Positions 13,425-20,020 of a stretch of 20,486 nt of DNA are shown here, in pieces. How positions within the stretch are numbered: position 1 is the stretch's first letter; each line of letters begins with the position of its first letter. The DNA is from Candidatus Pacearchaeota archaeon. Its GTDB lineage: Archaea; Nanoarchaeota; Nanoarchaeia; Pacearchaeales; GW2011-AR1. The stretch lies in NCBI GenBank assembly GCA_002690445.1, contig NZER01000222.1:1-20486 (forward strand), read 5' to 3'. Both the position numbers and the translations under genes were made by a program. The notes beneath the pieces were generated by a model that saw only the letters and a program-made list of their open reading frames with translations, ran no database searches and had not been told where the DNA came from.

Positions 13425-15290
13425 ATGGTTGAAGAAGAAAATCATAAAAATGGTTTGAGCGGGGAATCTGTTGAGCAGAATCTTGCTGATGATTATGTTC
13501 CTAAGAAAAAACTTGCTGGGCTGCCTGTTTCTAATGAAGTTGATGCTGAATTGAAAAAGCAGATGGATAAGACAAAGAAGGAGATTGATAAGTTTAAGGC
13601 TGAAATTACTAAGAAGTTCAAGTATGTTGAGGCAATTGGGCTGATTCCGGCGCAGGCGAGTGTGAAGGTTGAGGAGGAGTATGAGGTTCCTGAAGAAGAG
13701 GCAAAGAAGAAATTGATTCATATTTTGACTGTGGTGCCGGAGGAGAAATTTAAGGAAATAGGGAAGGTGAGGTTGGAGGCAATTAAGCTTTCTAAGGAAA
13801 TTAATGAGAAGTTTTGGGTTCATGTGATGACGCCAGTTGATATTTGGAATCTTTGCCTTGATTCTAAGTTTGATGTTGTTGAAGCACTGGCTATGAGTTT
13901 TCCTGTTTTAGATAAGGGGCTGTTGGGAGCGCTTAGGGTTGCTGAGATTCATAAGACACTTGTTTTGAAAAAGTTTGAAAAATATGTAACTAGTTATATT
14001 ATTTCTGGCAGTCTGGTGAGGGGGACTACTCATAAGGATTCTGATGTGGATATTTTTATTATTATTGATGATACTGATGTTAAGAGGATGCCTCGGTTGG
14101 AGTTGAAGGAAAAACTGAGAGGAATTATTTTTTCTTATATTCAGGAAGCTTCGGCAATTGCAGGTGTTAAGAATCTTTTGAATGTGCAGGTTTATTTGAT
14201 GACTGAGTTTTGGGAAGCTGTTAAGGACGCTGTTCCGGTTATGTTTACTTTTATTCGTGATGGTGTGCCTTTGTATGATAGAGGGACTTTTTTGCCGTGG
14301 AAAAGTTTGTTAAGGATGGGGAAGATTAAGCCGAGTCCGGAGGCAATTGATATGTTTATGTCTTCTGGTGATAAGTTGAAGGAGAATGTTGACAGGAGGT
14401 TGATGGATATTGCTGTTATGGATATTTATTGGGGTGTGTTGACTCCGAGTCAGGGTTTGCTGATGCTGTACGGGCTTGCACCTCCAACACCTAAGGAGAC
14501 TGTTAAGTTGATTAGGGAAGTTTTGTATGAGAAAGAAAAATTGTTAGAGAAAAAGTATGTTGATATTTTTGAGAGTGTGATTAGTTTTTATAAAGATTAT
14601 GAACATGGGAAGAATAAAACAATTTCTGGTGTTGATTTAGATAAGATGGCAAAGGACGCTTATGATTATATGGCTCGTTTGAAAGAATTGAGAGAGCAGA
14701 TTGAAAAGAGGGTTCAGGAAAAATCTATTGGGGAAGTTTATAAGGATGTTTTTGGAATGTTAGGTGCATTGTTAAAAAAGAAATCAGAGAGTGCAATTAT
14801 TAAGGAGTTTGATGAGCAGTTGGTTAAGCAGGGGAAGTTTCCGCAGCGGTTTGTTGAGGCGTTGAAGTTTGTTGCTAAGGTTAAGAAGGATGTTGAGAAG
14901 GAAGAAAAGAAAGATCCGAAGGCAAAGAAAAAGGATGAGGCGACTGGAAAGATGATGAGGGATGTTGATAAGGCGCGGAAGATGGCTTCGGAAATTGTTA
15001 ATGCTTTGGTTGAGTATACGCAGAGATGTGATTTTTTAGCTATGGATAGGACGCGGTTTATTTTGAAGCCTGCAGGTGGGCGGGGGGATGTAGAAGTTTT
15101 CTTTTTAGGAAATATTTTTGTTGTTCAGGGGCCGAAGATTCAGAAGCTGGAAAATGGAAAGTTGAAAGCGTCTAATTCTGAGGAGTTGAAAGGGCAGTTG
15201 ATGACTGCTAAGGATAAAGAGGGCAAGATTGATTTTTCTGCTTTGGAAGATTTGAAAAAAGTTTTTGGTGATTTTGAGTTGGTTTATTAG
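13425..15290 (+). CDS. Large nucleotidyltransferase-domain protein with HEPN-like helical region
   Basis: This 621-aa protein has a charged coiled-coil N-terminus (about 40-70), then a DNA polymerase beta-type nucleotidyltransferase core: GSLVRGTTHKDSDVDIFIII, with GS at 195-196 and the metal-binding Asp pair D207/D209. The expected third carboxylate on the following strand is not obvious; that strand reads LLNVQVYLMTEFWE. A helical region at about 300-430 (SSGDKLKENVDRRLMDIAVMDIYW, then a tyrosine-rich helix) resembles HEPN-type domains often joined to such nucleotidyltransferases. The C-terminus (about 510-621) has a Lys/Glu-rich linker and a compact beta domain (RFILKPAGGRGDVEVFFLGNIFVVQGP). 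The long size and C-poor coding strand suggest a core gene of the lineage. Substrate is unknown. Confidence 0.85.
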   Translation: MVEEENHKNGLSGESVEQNLADDYVPKKKLAGLPVSNEVDAELKKQMDKTKKEIDKFKAEITKKFKYVEAIGLIPAQASVKVEEEYEVPEEEAKKKLIHILTVVPEEKFKEIGKVRLEAIKLSKEINEKFWVHVMTPVDIWNLCLDSKFDVVEALAMSFPVLDKGLLGALRVAEIHKTLVLKKFEKYVTSYIISGSLVRGTTHKDSDVDIFIIIDDTDVKRMPRLELKEKLRGIIFSYIQEASAIAGVKNLLNVQVYLMTEFWEAVKDAVPVMFTFIRDGVPLYDRGTFLPWKSLLRMGKIKPSPEAIDMFMSSGDKLKENVDRRLMDIAVMDIYWGVLTPSQGLLMLYGLAPPTPKETVKLIREVLYEKEKLLEKKYVDIFESVISFYKDYEHGKNKTISGVDLDKMAKDAYDYMARLKELREQIEKRVQEKSIGEVYKDVFGMLGALLKKKSESAIIKEFDEQLVKQGKFPQRFVEALKFVAKVKKDVEKEEKKDPKAKKKDEATGKMMRDVDKARKMASEIVNALVEYTQRCDFLAMDRTRFILKPAGGRGDVEVFFLGNIFVVQGPKIQKLENGKLKASNSEELKGQLMTAKDKEGKIDFSALEDLKKVFGDFELVY

Positions 15291-15541
15291 TTTTTGTTTT
15301 GTTTTTTGTAAATATAATTCTGGATTTTAGAACATCTTGAAAAATATTTAATGGACTTATTAATAAATAATAAAGAAAAGAGAAGTGCAATGATAAATGA
15401 TTTAATGGGAAGGATTTCGAGTTGTATACTCCCAAAGAATATTGCAATCCCGCTTCCGATTCCTAAGTTAAAAAATAATGTTGCTTTAGATTGACTTAGT
15501 GAATGTTGTAAATCAAGAATATTCTTCTCTATTGCATCCAT
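15287..15541 (-). CDS. Small membrane protein, two helices
   Basis: This 84-aa protein has a short amphipathic N-terminus (MDAIEKNILDLQHSLSQSK), two hydrophobic segments (about 21-37, LFFNLGIGSGIAIFFG, and 45-60, IKSFIIALLFSLLFIN) and a basic tail (KYFSRCSKIQNYIYKKQNKN), so both ends are likely cytoplasmic. Its stop overlaps the convergent nucleotidyltransferase gene by 4 bases. A GATTATAAAAGC box about 22 nt upstream lies inside the preceding small gene, so it could be transcribed alone or together with that gene. No family is recognised. Confidence 0.7.
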   Translation of the reverse strand: MDAIEKNILDLQHSLSQSKATLFFNLGIGSGIAIFFGSIQLEILPIKSFIIALLFSLLFINKSIKYFSRCSKIQNYIYKKQNKN

Positions 15542-15547
15542 TTTATA

Positions 15548-15694
15548 TTAATCTAATGCTTTTATAATCAAATACCCTCCTACTAGGATACCTACTAATG
15601 CTAGAATTGGTTGGAGATTGAAATAAAATAAACTTACTCCGGTTAGTAGTGCTCCCCCTAAAAAGAAGAGAGTTTTCTTAACCTCTTTTTTCAT
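15548..15694 (-). CDS. Tiny 48-aa membrane protein
   Basis: This short frame encodes MKKEVKKTLFFLGGALLTGV and continues to LVGGYLIIKALD. It contains two hydrophobic helices (about 9-25 and 28-44) with small Gly/Ala residues and a basic N-terminus. A CTTTAAATAT box is centred about 26 nt before the ATG, which supports expression from a leaderless mRNA. The stop is 6 nt before the start of the next membrane gene, so the two form a pair of tiny membrane proteins. Function unknown; a helical-hairpin membrane peptide is all that can be said. Confidence 0.65.
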   Translation of the reverse strand: MKKEVKKTLFFLGGALLTGVSLFYFNLQPILALVGILVGGYLIIKALD

Positions 15695-15762
15695 TTAGTT
15701 GAAAGTCTTTTTAGATATTTAAAGTTTTGTATAAAATGAATTTTGTCAATTTTAGAAATAGG

Positions 15763-16068
15763 TTAGTTAGAAACTTCTTGTTCAAGTCCTTTGATTAAAT
15801 TCCAGTCTAATTTAACTAGTTGTTGGACAGCAGGATTTTTTGTGTTTAATTTATATAAGTCTGATTTTCCGACTCTTCTTGTTTTTATTACTATTTTATT
15901 TTTTTCTAGTTTACCCCAGAATGTTTGTAATGTAGAGTAGCTGACTCCGGAATTTTTTGCTATTTCTGTTAGCGGGTAGTCAAATAATTGGAATGTTATC
16001 ATGAAATCTAAAACTTTTATGATTGGGTTGCTTCCAAATACTTCTACAAATACTGTTTCGTTTTCCAT
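15763..16068 (-). CDS. Winged-helix transcription regulator
   Basis: This 101-aa protein reads IIKVLDFMITFQLFDYPLTE, then IAKNSGVSYSTLQTFWGKLEKNKIV and TRRVGKSDLYKLNTKNPAVQ. Helix-turn-helix (about 33-56) plus a wing with basic residues is clear. Single-domain proteins of this type, ending in NP-A-V-x-x-L-x-K-L-D, recur in archaeal genomes and are usually annotated only as HTH regulators. A GTTTATAAATG box is centred about 27 nt upstream. The palindrome GACATATGTC lies at 16148-16157, upstream of its start, and again at 16558-16567, so these sites may be its operators. That link is an inference. Confidence 0.85.
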   Translation of the reverse strand: MENETVFVEVFGSNPIIKVLDFMITFQLFDYPLTEIAKNSGVSYSTLQTFWGKLEKNKIVIKTRRVGKSDLYKLNTKNPAVQQLVKLDWNLIKGLEQEVSN

Positions 16069-16147
16069 GTTATTTAATTTTAATACTCGCTTGTTTATAA
16101 ATGTTAATCTTTGTGAAACACATTTGTCTCACCATGTGCTTCCACTA

Positions 16148-16157
16148 GACATATGTC
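16148..16157. promoter_or_regulatory. GACATATGTC palindrome, site 1
   Basis: A perfect 10-bp palindrome about 80 nt upstream of the winged-helix gene start at 16068. It is repeated within a longer palindrome at 16555-16570. Confidence 0.5.
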
Positions 16158-16356
16158 ATCCCCTAAAATAACTTACTAAAATCAAACTCCATTCCAGCTC
16201 GAAAAAATTTTGCATTTTTAGGTATTATTAAGAAAGATTGTTGAAAAAGCGAAATTTTTTGCTTCACCTTTTTTTCGCAATTCACTCTCTCGCTAGTGGA
16301 GGTTCGTAATCGAAAGCAACATCAAAGATGTTTCATGTTTTCCTCACATATCGGAA

Positions 16357-16470
16357 AAGAGCAAATTGCTCACGGCTCCCGCTCTCGCCTGCATTTTTGT
16401 TAATGCTCAATATCTTTTTTCATATCGTAAAATGCTTAATAGAATATAGGGAATTTGTAATTGATCATAA
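16357..16470. repeat. Diverged dispersed repeat, copy B
   Basis: Resembles 2619-2735 on the same strand. Shared blocks are AAGAGC-AATTG, CTGCATTT, TATCGTAAAAT-CT-AATAGA-TAT and GAATT. Copy B is shorter in the part before CTGCATTT. It has no ORF. Confidence 0.55.
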
Positions 16471-16554
16471 ATTCTGAATGAGCAAAATGGGAAAGCGAAC
16501 CTTGTGAGCGGATTTTGCGAGAGGTTGTTTTGGTACTAATTTTCGGTTTCCCCC

Positions 16555-16570
16555 CATGACATATGTCATG
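16555..16570. promoter_or_regulatory. 16-bp perfect palindrome, site 2
   Basis: CATGACATATGTCATG is perfectly symmetrical and lies about 35 nt before the TATA-like box of the L35Ae operon. This placement suits a regulator that activates or represses the operon. Confidence 0.55.
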
Positions 16571-16631
16571 TGGTTATACAATACTGTGTCTCACCAATAC
16601 TTTTAAAAAGCCAAATCGCAATTTTTAGATT

Positions 16632-16898
16632 ATGAAAGGAATAGTTATACAATTTAGACAGGGGAGGAAGACTTACAAGCCGCGGCACTTTTTAATTGAA
16701 ATTGGGGGTGTTGATTCAAAGGAGAAAGCAGATAAGTTGAAGGGGAAGGAAGTTTTTTGGAAGTCGCCTGGGAAAGAGCCGAAGGTGATTTGGGGGAAGG
16801 TGGCGGGGGGTCATGGGAATAATGGTGTGATTCGTGTTGTTTTTGAAAAGGGGCTGCCAGGTCAGGCAATTGGGACAGAAGTGGAGGTTAAGGAGTAA
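16632..16898 (+). CDS. rpl35ae: Ribosomal protein eL33 (L35Ae)
   Basis: This 88-aa protein is full-length archaeal L35Ae, a large-subunit protein. It starts with the beta-barrel strand GIVIQFRQGRKTYKPRHFLIEI, has GVDSKEKADKLKGKEVFWKSP, and the signature GKVAGGHGNNGVIRVVFEKGLPGQAIGTEVEV. A CTTTTAAAAAG box is about 27 nt before the ATG, so it is the leaderless first gene of a three-gene operon. The next gene starts one base after its stop. Confidence 0.95.
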   Translation: MKGIVIQFRQGRKTYKPRHFLIEIGGVDSKEKADKLKGKEVFWKSPGKEPKVIWGKVAGGHGNNGVIRVVFEKGLPGQAIGTEVEVKE

Positions 16899-16899
16899 G

Positions 16900-17091
16900 A
16901 TGATTCCAACGATCCTAAAATTGTGCGGGTATTCAGGGTATTGTAGGAAGTATCGGGGAGCAATGGAAGCATGGACTGATAAAGAAAATAGGCAGAGCAT
17001 TGGTGATGCAACGGCACAGATTGATGATATTTGCACTCAGTGTGGAAGGATTTTTGAAAATTGCCATAAACAACGGGGGGTGAGGGTTTAA
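16900..17091 (+). CDS. Small cysteine-motif protein inside the ribosomal operon
   Basis: This 63-aa protein has cysteines at 9, 15, 45, 48 and 55. The C-terminal set is C-x2-C-x6-C-x-K-x-R-G, the same pattern as in the 6812-7018 protein, and the N-terminal half has CRKYRG, a second copy of the end of that motif. A longer frame is open upstream, but the ATG at 16900 is one base after the L35Ae stop and has GGAGG (16883-16887) and AGGAG (16891-16895) before it. Its stop overlaps the L10e ATG by one base, so the three genes are tightly coupled. Zinc binding and a link to ribosome or translation are inferred from context. Confidence 0.8.
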   Translation: MIPTILKLCGYSGYCRKYRGAMEAWTDKENRQSIGDATAQIDDICTQCGRIFENCHKQRGVRV

Positions 17092-17624
17092 TGGCATTAA
17101 GAAAAGCAGGGGCGTATTCTAAGAAAAGGGCGCGGCCGTATACTCGGAAGAGTAAGGTTCGGAAGAAGTCATTTATTAAAACAGTTCCGAATTCAATGAT
17201 TGTTAAGTTTAAGATGGGGGATGTGGCAGGTTTTGCTAAGGGCAAATTTCCAATTGTGATGGAAGTTGTTTCTAAGGAAAATATTCAGATGAGGGATAAT
17301 GCTATTGAGGCGGTTCGGCAGTTTTTAAATAGGTTTTTGGTTGAAAGGGTTGGAACTAATGAGTTTTATTTTGAGACAAAGATTTATCCGCATCATATTT
17401 TAAGGGAGAATAAGATGCTTACAGGGGCAGGGGCAGATAGGATGCAGACTGGAATGTCGCAGTCTTTTGGGAAGGCAATTGGCAGGGCAGCTTTTGTTAA
17501 GGCAAATCAGGTTATTTTTGTTCTTGGAGTTGAAACTCTGAAAGCAGAAATTGAAGTGAGAAAGCTGCTTAAGTCAGCGAAATCGAGACTGCCTTGCAAG
17601 GTTTTTATTCGGGCTGTTAATTAA
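17091..17624 (+). CDS. rpl10e: Ribosomal protein uL16 (L10e)
   Basis: This 177-aa protein is a typical archaeal L10e/uL16. It contains basic N-terminal MALRKAGAYSKKRARPYTRKS, the internal ENIQMRDNAIEAVRQFLNRFL and the signature KIYPHHILRENKMLTGAGADRMQTGMSQSFGKAIGRAA. uL16 sits near the peptidyl-transferase centre and the tRNA acceptor site. GGTGA at 17079-17083, 7 nt before the ATG, is a Shine-Dalgarno match, and the upstream stop overlaps the start by one base. Its last bases overlap the end of a convergent small gene. Confidence 0.97.
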   Translation: MALRKAGAYSKKRARPYTRKSKVRKKSFIKTVPNSMIVKFKMGDVAGFAKGKFPIVMEVVSKENIQMRDNAIEAVRQFLNRFLVERVGTNEFYFETKIYPHHILRENKMLTGAGADRMQTGMSQSFGKAIGRAAFVKANQVIFVLGVETLKAEIEVRKLLKSAKSRLPCKVFIRAVN

Positions 17625-17836
17625 GCTATTCTTTGTCCAGAGATGGAAAAATCGCTGTTAGGATTTCCTTGCGGGTCTCTCATGGGGCTTGGGATTTCAT
17701 TACTAGACATTTGTGCATTGTTGAGATCTGTTTCTGTAGGCCTATATTCAAATATTCCGGGAGGCATGGGCCGTGTTTTGTCTGTACATACAGCTAAAGA
17801 ATCTTCATATACAGAATGCCTTGTTGATTTATTCAT
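17621..17836 (-). CDS. Small hydrophilic hypothetical protein
   Basis: This 71-aa protein has no recognised motif and is rich in Ser, Pro, Asn and Asp, with a likely disordered C-terminal half (NEIPSPMRDPQGNPNSDFSI). A plus-strand frame (17643-17864) covers the same bases, but only the minus frame has support: its ATG lies 25.5 nt from the centre of the TTTATAAA box at 17858-17865. It ends 4 bases inside the convergent L10e gene. Because the same box points the other way to the Trm-like gene, the two are probably transcribed divergently from one promoter region. Confidence 0.6.
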   Translation of the reverse strand: MNKSTRHSVYEDSLAVCTDKTRPMPPGIFEYRPTETDLNNAQMSSNEIPSPMRDPQGNPNSDFSISGQRIA

Positions 17837-17857
17837 AATAATGATAAGGGAAAATGA

Positions 17858-17865
17858 TTTATAAA
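17858..17865. promoter_or_regulatory. Symmetrical TATA box shared by two divergent genes
   Basis: TTTATAAA is its own reverse complement. Its centre (17861.5) is exactly 25.5 nt from the minus-strand ATG end (17836) and 25.5 nt from the plus-strand ATG (17887), so one box suits leaderless starts in both directions. Confidence 0.65.
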
Positions 17866-17886
17866 GATAATTGTTCTTTAGTTAGT

Positions 17887-19002
17887 ATGAAATATTTTTT
17901 TATTTTGGGGCGGAATCCGGATTTGTCTAGGGTGGAGGTGTTTTCTTATTTGGAATCCTGCGGTGTGAGTTTTAAAGAGGAGGTTTTTGGGGGGAATTTT
18001 TTGGTGTTGGATTTAGAAAGTGATTTTGATTTAGATATCCAGGAATTGGGCGGGGTGTTGAAATTTGGAAGGGTTATTTTTTTTGGGGCAGAGGGGGAGT
18101 TGGGGGGGTTTTTAGATAAGAATGAAGTTATTGCGCAGGATAAGTTTTCGTATGCGATTTTTGGGAATTCTGATTTTGAGGATATTTTGAGGGAGAAGTT
18201 TAAGGCAGAGAAGAAGAGGGCGATGCTGCGGCGGGGGCGGAGGGTGATTCGGTTTCAGGCGGACGAGGTTGGGAATTTGCCGAAAGCTGATTTTTATTTG
18301 TTTATTTATTTAGATAAGGGGAAGGTTTATTTTGGGTTGGTTGAGAGTGAGTTTGATGATTCTGGGGTGAGGAAACGAGATATGGGAAAACCGCATCGGA
18401 GGGAGGAGCTTGCGATTTCGCCGAGATTAGCTAAGATTTTGATTAATTTGGCAGGGGTTGGGAAGGGGGGGAGATTGCTGGATTGTTTTTGCGGGGTGGG
18501 AGGAGTTTTGCAGGAGGCATTGATTAGGAATATTAATGTTGTAGGGGTGGATAATGACAAGGAAGCAGTAAAGCAGGCAGGGGGGAATTTAGATTGGTTA
18601 AAGAAGAATTTTAGTTTTGAAGCTGATTATAACCTGATTGTAGGGAATTCTGGGAAGGTTAGTGCGGGGCAGGTGGGGGAGTTTGACGGGGTGGCGGGGG
18701 AGGCGGCTTTAGGGGAGGTTTTGAGGCGAAAACTGGGGAAAAAGGAAGCTGGGGAGTTTATTAGAAAATTTGAGAAATTTATTGTTCCTGTTTTGAAGAA
18801 TTTGAAGATTTTGAAGCAGGGGGATGAGAAGATTGCTATGACTTTCCCTGTGATAAATAGTGTTCATGTGGATATTTCAGGTATTTCAGAAAGGGCGGGA
18901 CTGCGGGTTTTGAGTGAAATAGGGGGGGTGGGGGTGAAATTCCCGATTTTGGAAAGCAGGTCAGATCAGTTTGTTTCTAGGGATTTTGTCGTGTTTTATT
19001 GA
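17887..19002 (+). CDS. Trm11/TrmG10-like THUMP methyltransferase with altered motif IV
   Basis: This 371-aa protein has the layout of archaeal tRNA guanosine-10 N2-methyltransferases: an N-terminal region with a THUMP-like part (about 55-150), the signature KRDMGKPHRREELAISPRLAKILINLAG (163-190) and the SAM-binding motif LLDCFCGVGGVLQEAL (197-212). Then VVGVDNDKEAV supplies the acidic motif II. The catalytic motif IV of the family (usually D-P-P-Y-G, or TEP-x-L-G in some archaeal groups) should lie at about 266-276, where the sequence reads FDGVAGEAALG. The proline and aromatic residue are missing. The ATG at 17887 is set by the TATA box. The gene is exceptionally rich in G-runs. Confidence 0.85.
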   Translation: MKYFFILGRNPDLSRVEVFSYLESCGVSFKEEVFGGNFLVLDLESDFDLDIQELGGVLKFGRVIFFGAEGELGGFLDKNEVIAQDKFSYAIFGNSDFEDILREKFKAEKKRAMLRRGRRVIRFQADEVGNLPKADFYLFIYLDKGKVYFGLVESEFDDSGVRKRDMGKPHRREELAISPRLAKILINLAGVGKGGRLLDCFCGVGGVLQEALIRNINVVGVDNDKEAVKQAGGNLDWLKKNFSFEADYNLIVGNSGKVSAGQVGEFDGVAGEAALGEVLRRKLGKKEAGEFIRKFEKFIVPVLKNLKILKQGDEKIAMTFPVINSVHVDISGISERAGLRVLSEIGGVGVKFPILESRSDQFVSRDFVVFY

Positions 19003-19069
19003 CGCTGGGCAGGGGGTTTGGTGGGGGTGTCTTGGTTGTTTGTAACTCTTAAGTGATTACATATAGAAA

Positions 19070-19080
19070 GGTTTATAAAA
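19070..19080 (+). promoter_or_regulatory. TATA box of the 19101 gene
   Basis: GTTTATAAAAG is centred about 26 nt before the ATG at 19101, which favours that start over the in-frame codon at 19053. Confidence 0.55.
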
Positions 19081-19100
19081 GGGTTTTTTGTAGTTATTTC

Positions 19101-19547
19101 ATGGTAATGACAGATTTACAGGAAGTGAAAAACCCTGAAACAGCTGTTGCTGTAGAAGATATTGGCAAGGAAAAGGTTGAGGCGCTGCAGGATTCTATTC
19201 AGGAGCTTGGGGTTATGGTTAAGGAGAGGGAAGCTTTGAGTAATGAAGTTATTGATGATGGCGAGCGGATTAATATGGAGATTACGAATTTTCTTGAGGA
19301 AAATAAGATTAAGAATCCTGAGGATCCGGTTGAGGTGCAGGAGCGGAGTGCTTTGAGACGGAAGAAAGTGGAGATTTGCGAGCTTCAGTTGAATGAGAAA
19401 ATTAATTGCTGGAGAGATATTGCGCTTTTGAAAAAGGAACTTAGAGATAAGGAAAAGGAGCTTAGTGAGAGGGAGTCTAGATTAAATATGTTGAATGGGA
19501 TTTTGGAGTCTGATGGTGAGAATGTGATGAAAGGGGGTATTGAATAA
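19101..19547 (+). CDS. Coiled-coil protein, unknown function
   Basis: This 148-aa protein is almost all charged helix with heptad spacing (VEALQDSIQELGVMVKEREA, then ALRRKKVEICELQLNEKI and LLKKELRDKEKELSERE). It probably forms a dimeric coiled coil. There is no membrane segment or recognised domain. The frame is open from 19053, but the start at 19101 lies 26 nt after a TATA box. The next gene begins one base after its stop, so the two are co-transcribed. A scaffold or adaptor role is possible; nothing more can be concluded. Confidence 0.75.
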   Translation: MVMTDLQEVKNPETAVAVEDIGKEKVEALQDSIQELGVMVKEREALSNEVIDDGERINMEITNFLEENKIKNPEDPVEVQERSALRRKKVEICELQLNEKINCWRDIALLKKELRDKEKELSERESRLNMLNGILESDGENVMKGGIE

Positions 19548-19548
19548 T

Positions 19549-19971
19549 ATGGGAAAAAGAATAGTTGGTCGTGAAAAAGCAGTAGAAGCTTTGGCAGCTC
19601 TTTGTAATGATTATCGGGGAACAGCTTTGAGGGCGATTAGAGAGGGTGGAGAAACAGTGTATATTCCAGTAACTCCTGGTCAGGAAATGGTGGAAGCATT
19701 AAGAAATCCGGATGGATTGATGGAGTTTGCGAGTCAAAATGAAAATCAGGGTGGAGAACCTGTATATGCTTCTCGTGAGGAGTTTGTGGCTGGAAGAAAT
19801 GCTGATGGTTCAGTTCATGCTGGTTATGCAGAAGTTGATGTTGTCGCAAAATTAATAACTGATGTTTGTGCAAGAGATGGTGAAAGCATTGTTCCAAAAG
19901 TTCGTCCTTTGGGTGTTGAAACACTTTTAATAGAATTAACTGGAAAAAAGGATTCGTACTGCTTAGGATAA
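19549..19971 (+). CDS. Hypothetical 140-aa protein, first before a repeated spacer
   Basis: I do not recognise this protein. It is soluble and mixed: an N-terminal helical part (REKAVEALAALCNDYRGTALRAIREGG), a strand and turn region (ETVYIPVTPGQEM), a polar middle, and AEVDVVAKLITDVCARDGES near the end. The ATG at 19549 is one base after the stop of the coiled-coil gene; a TTG at 19540 in the same frame is less likely. Its stop codon TAA is the first part of a spacer that is repeated after the next gene. It shows no evident similarity to the protein at 20021. Confidence 0.7.
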   Translation: MGKRIVGREKAVEALAALCNDYRGTALRAIREGGETVYIPVTPGQEMVEALRNPDGLMEFASQNENQGGEPVYASREEFVAGRNADGSVHAGYAEVDVVAKLITDVCARDGESIVPKVRPLGVETLLIELTGKKDSYCLG

Positions 19972-20015
19972 ACACAAATTAAATTTTTATTTTTTATTTA
20001 AACTAAAAAACAAAC
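19969..20015 (+). repeat. Spacer repeat, copy 1 (terminator plus promoter)
   Basis: This AT-rich stretch, which starts with the stop codon, begins TAAACACAAATTAAATTTTT and is nearly identical to 20438-20483, with one A more in an A-run. It contains long T-runs suitable as terminators and TATTTAAA (19995-20002), about 22 nt before the ATG at 20021. Confidence 0.9.
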
Positions 20016-20020
20016 TGAAA

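Larger units (their letters stand above)
16069..16631. other. 560-bp non-coding region with palindromes and a dispersed repeat
   Basis: No convincing ORF occurs here. From left to right it holds a TATA box for the minus-strand regulator (about 16091-16100), TGTCTCACCA (16125-16134), GACATATGTCAT (16148-16159), an AT-rich middle, the repeat copy B (16357-16470), a second GACATATGTCAT (16558-16569), a second TGTCTCACCA (16587-16596) and a CTTTTAAAAAG promoter box for the L35Ae gene (about 16600-16610). The nested direct repeats at both ends suggest either paired regulatory sites or the edges of an old insertion. Confidence 0.6.

Noticed and set aside
16357..16470. RNase P RNA or SRP RNA
   Set aside because: None of the conserved cores of those RNAs could be found, and the stretch is too short.
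17643..17864. 73-aa plus-strand frame after L10e
   Set aside because: It overlaps the minus-strand frame, which has a correctly spaced promoter; the plus frame has none and overlaps the promoter box itself.
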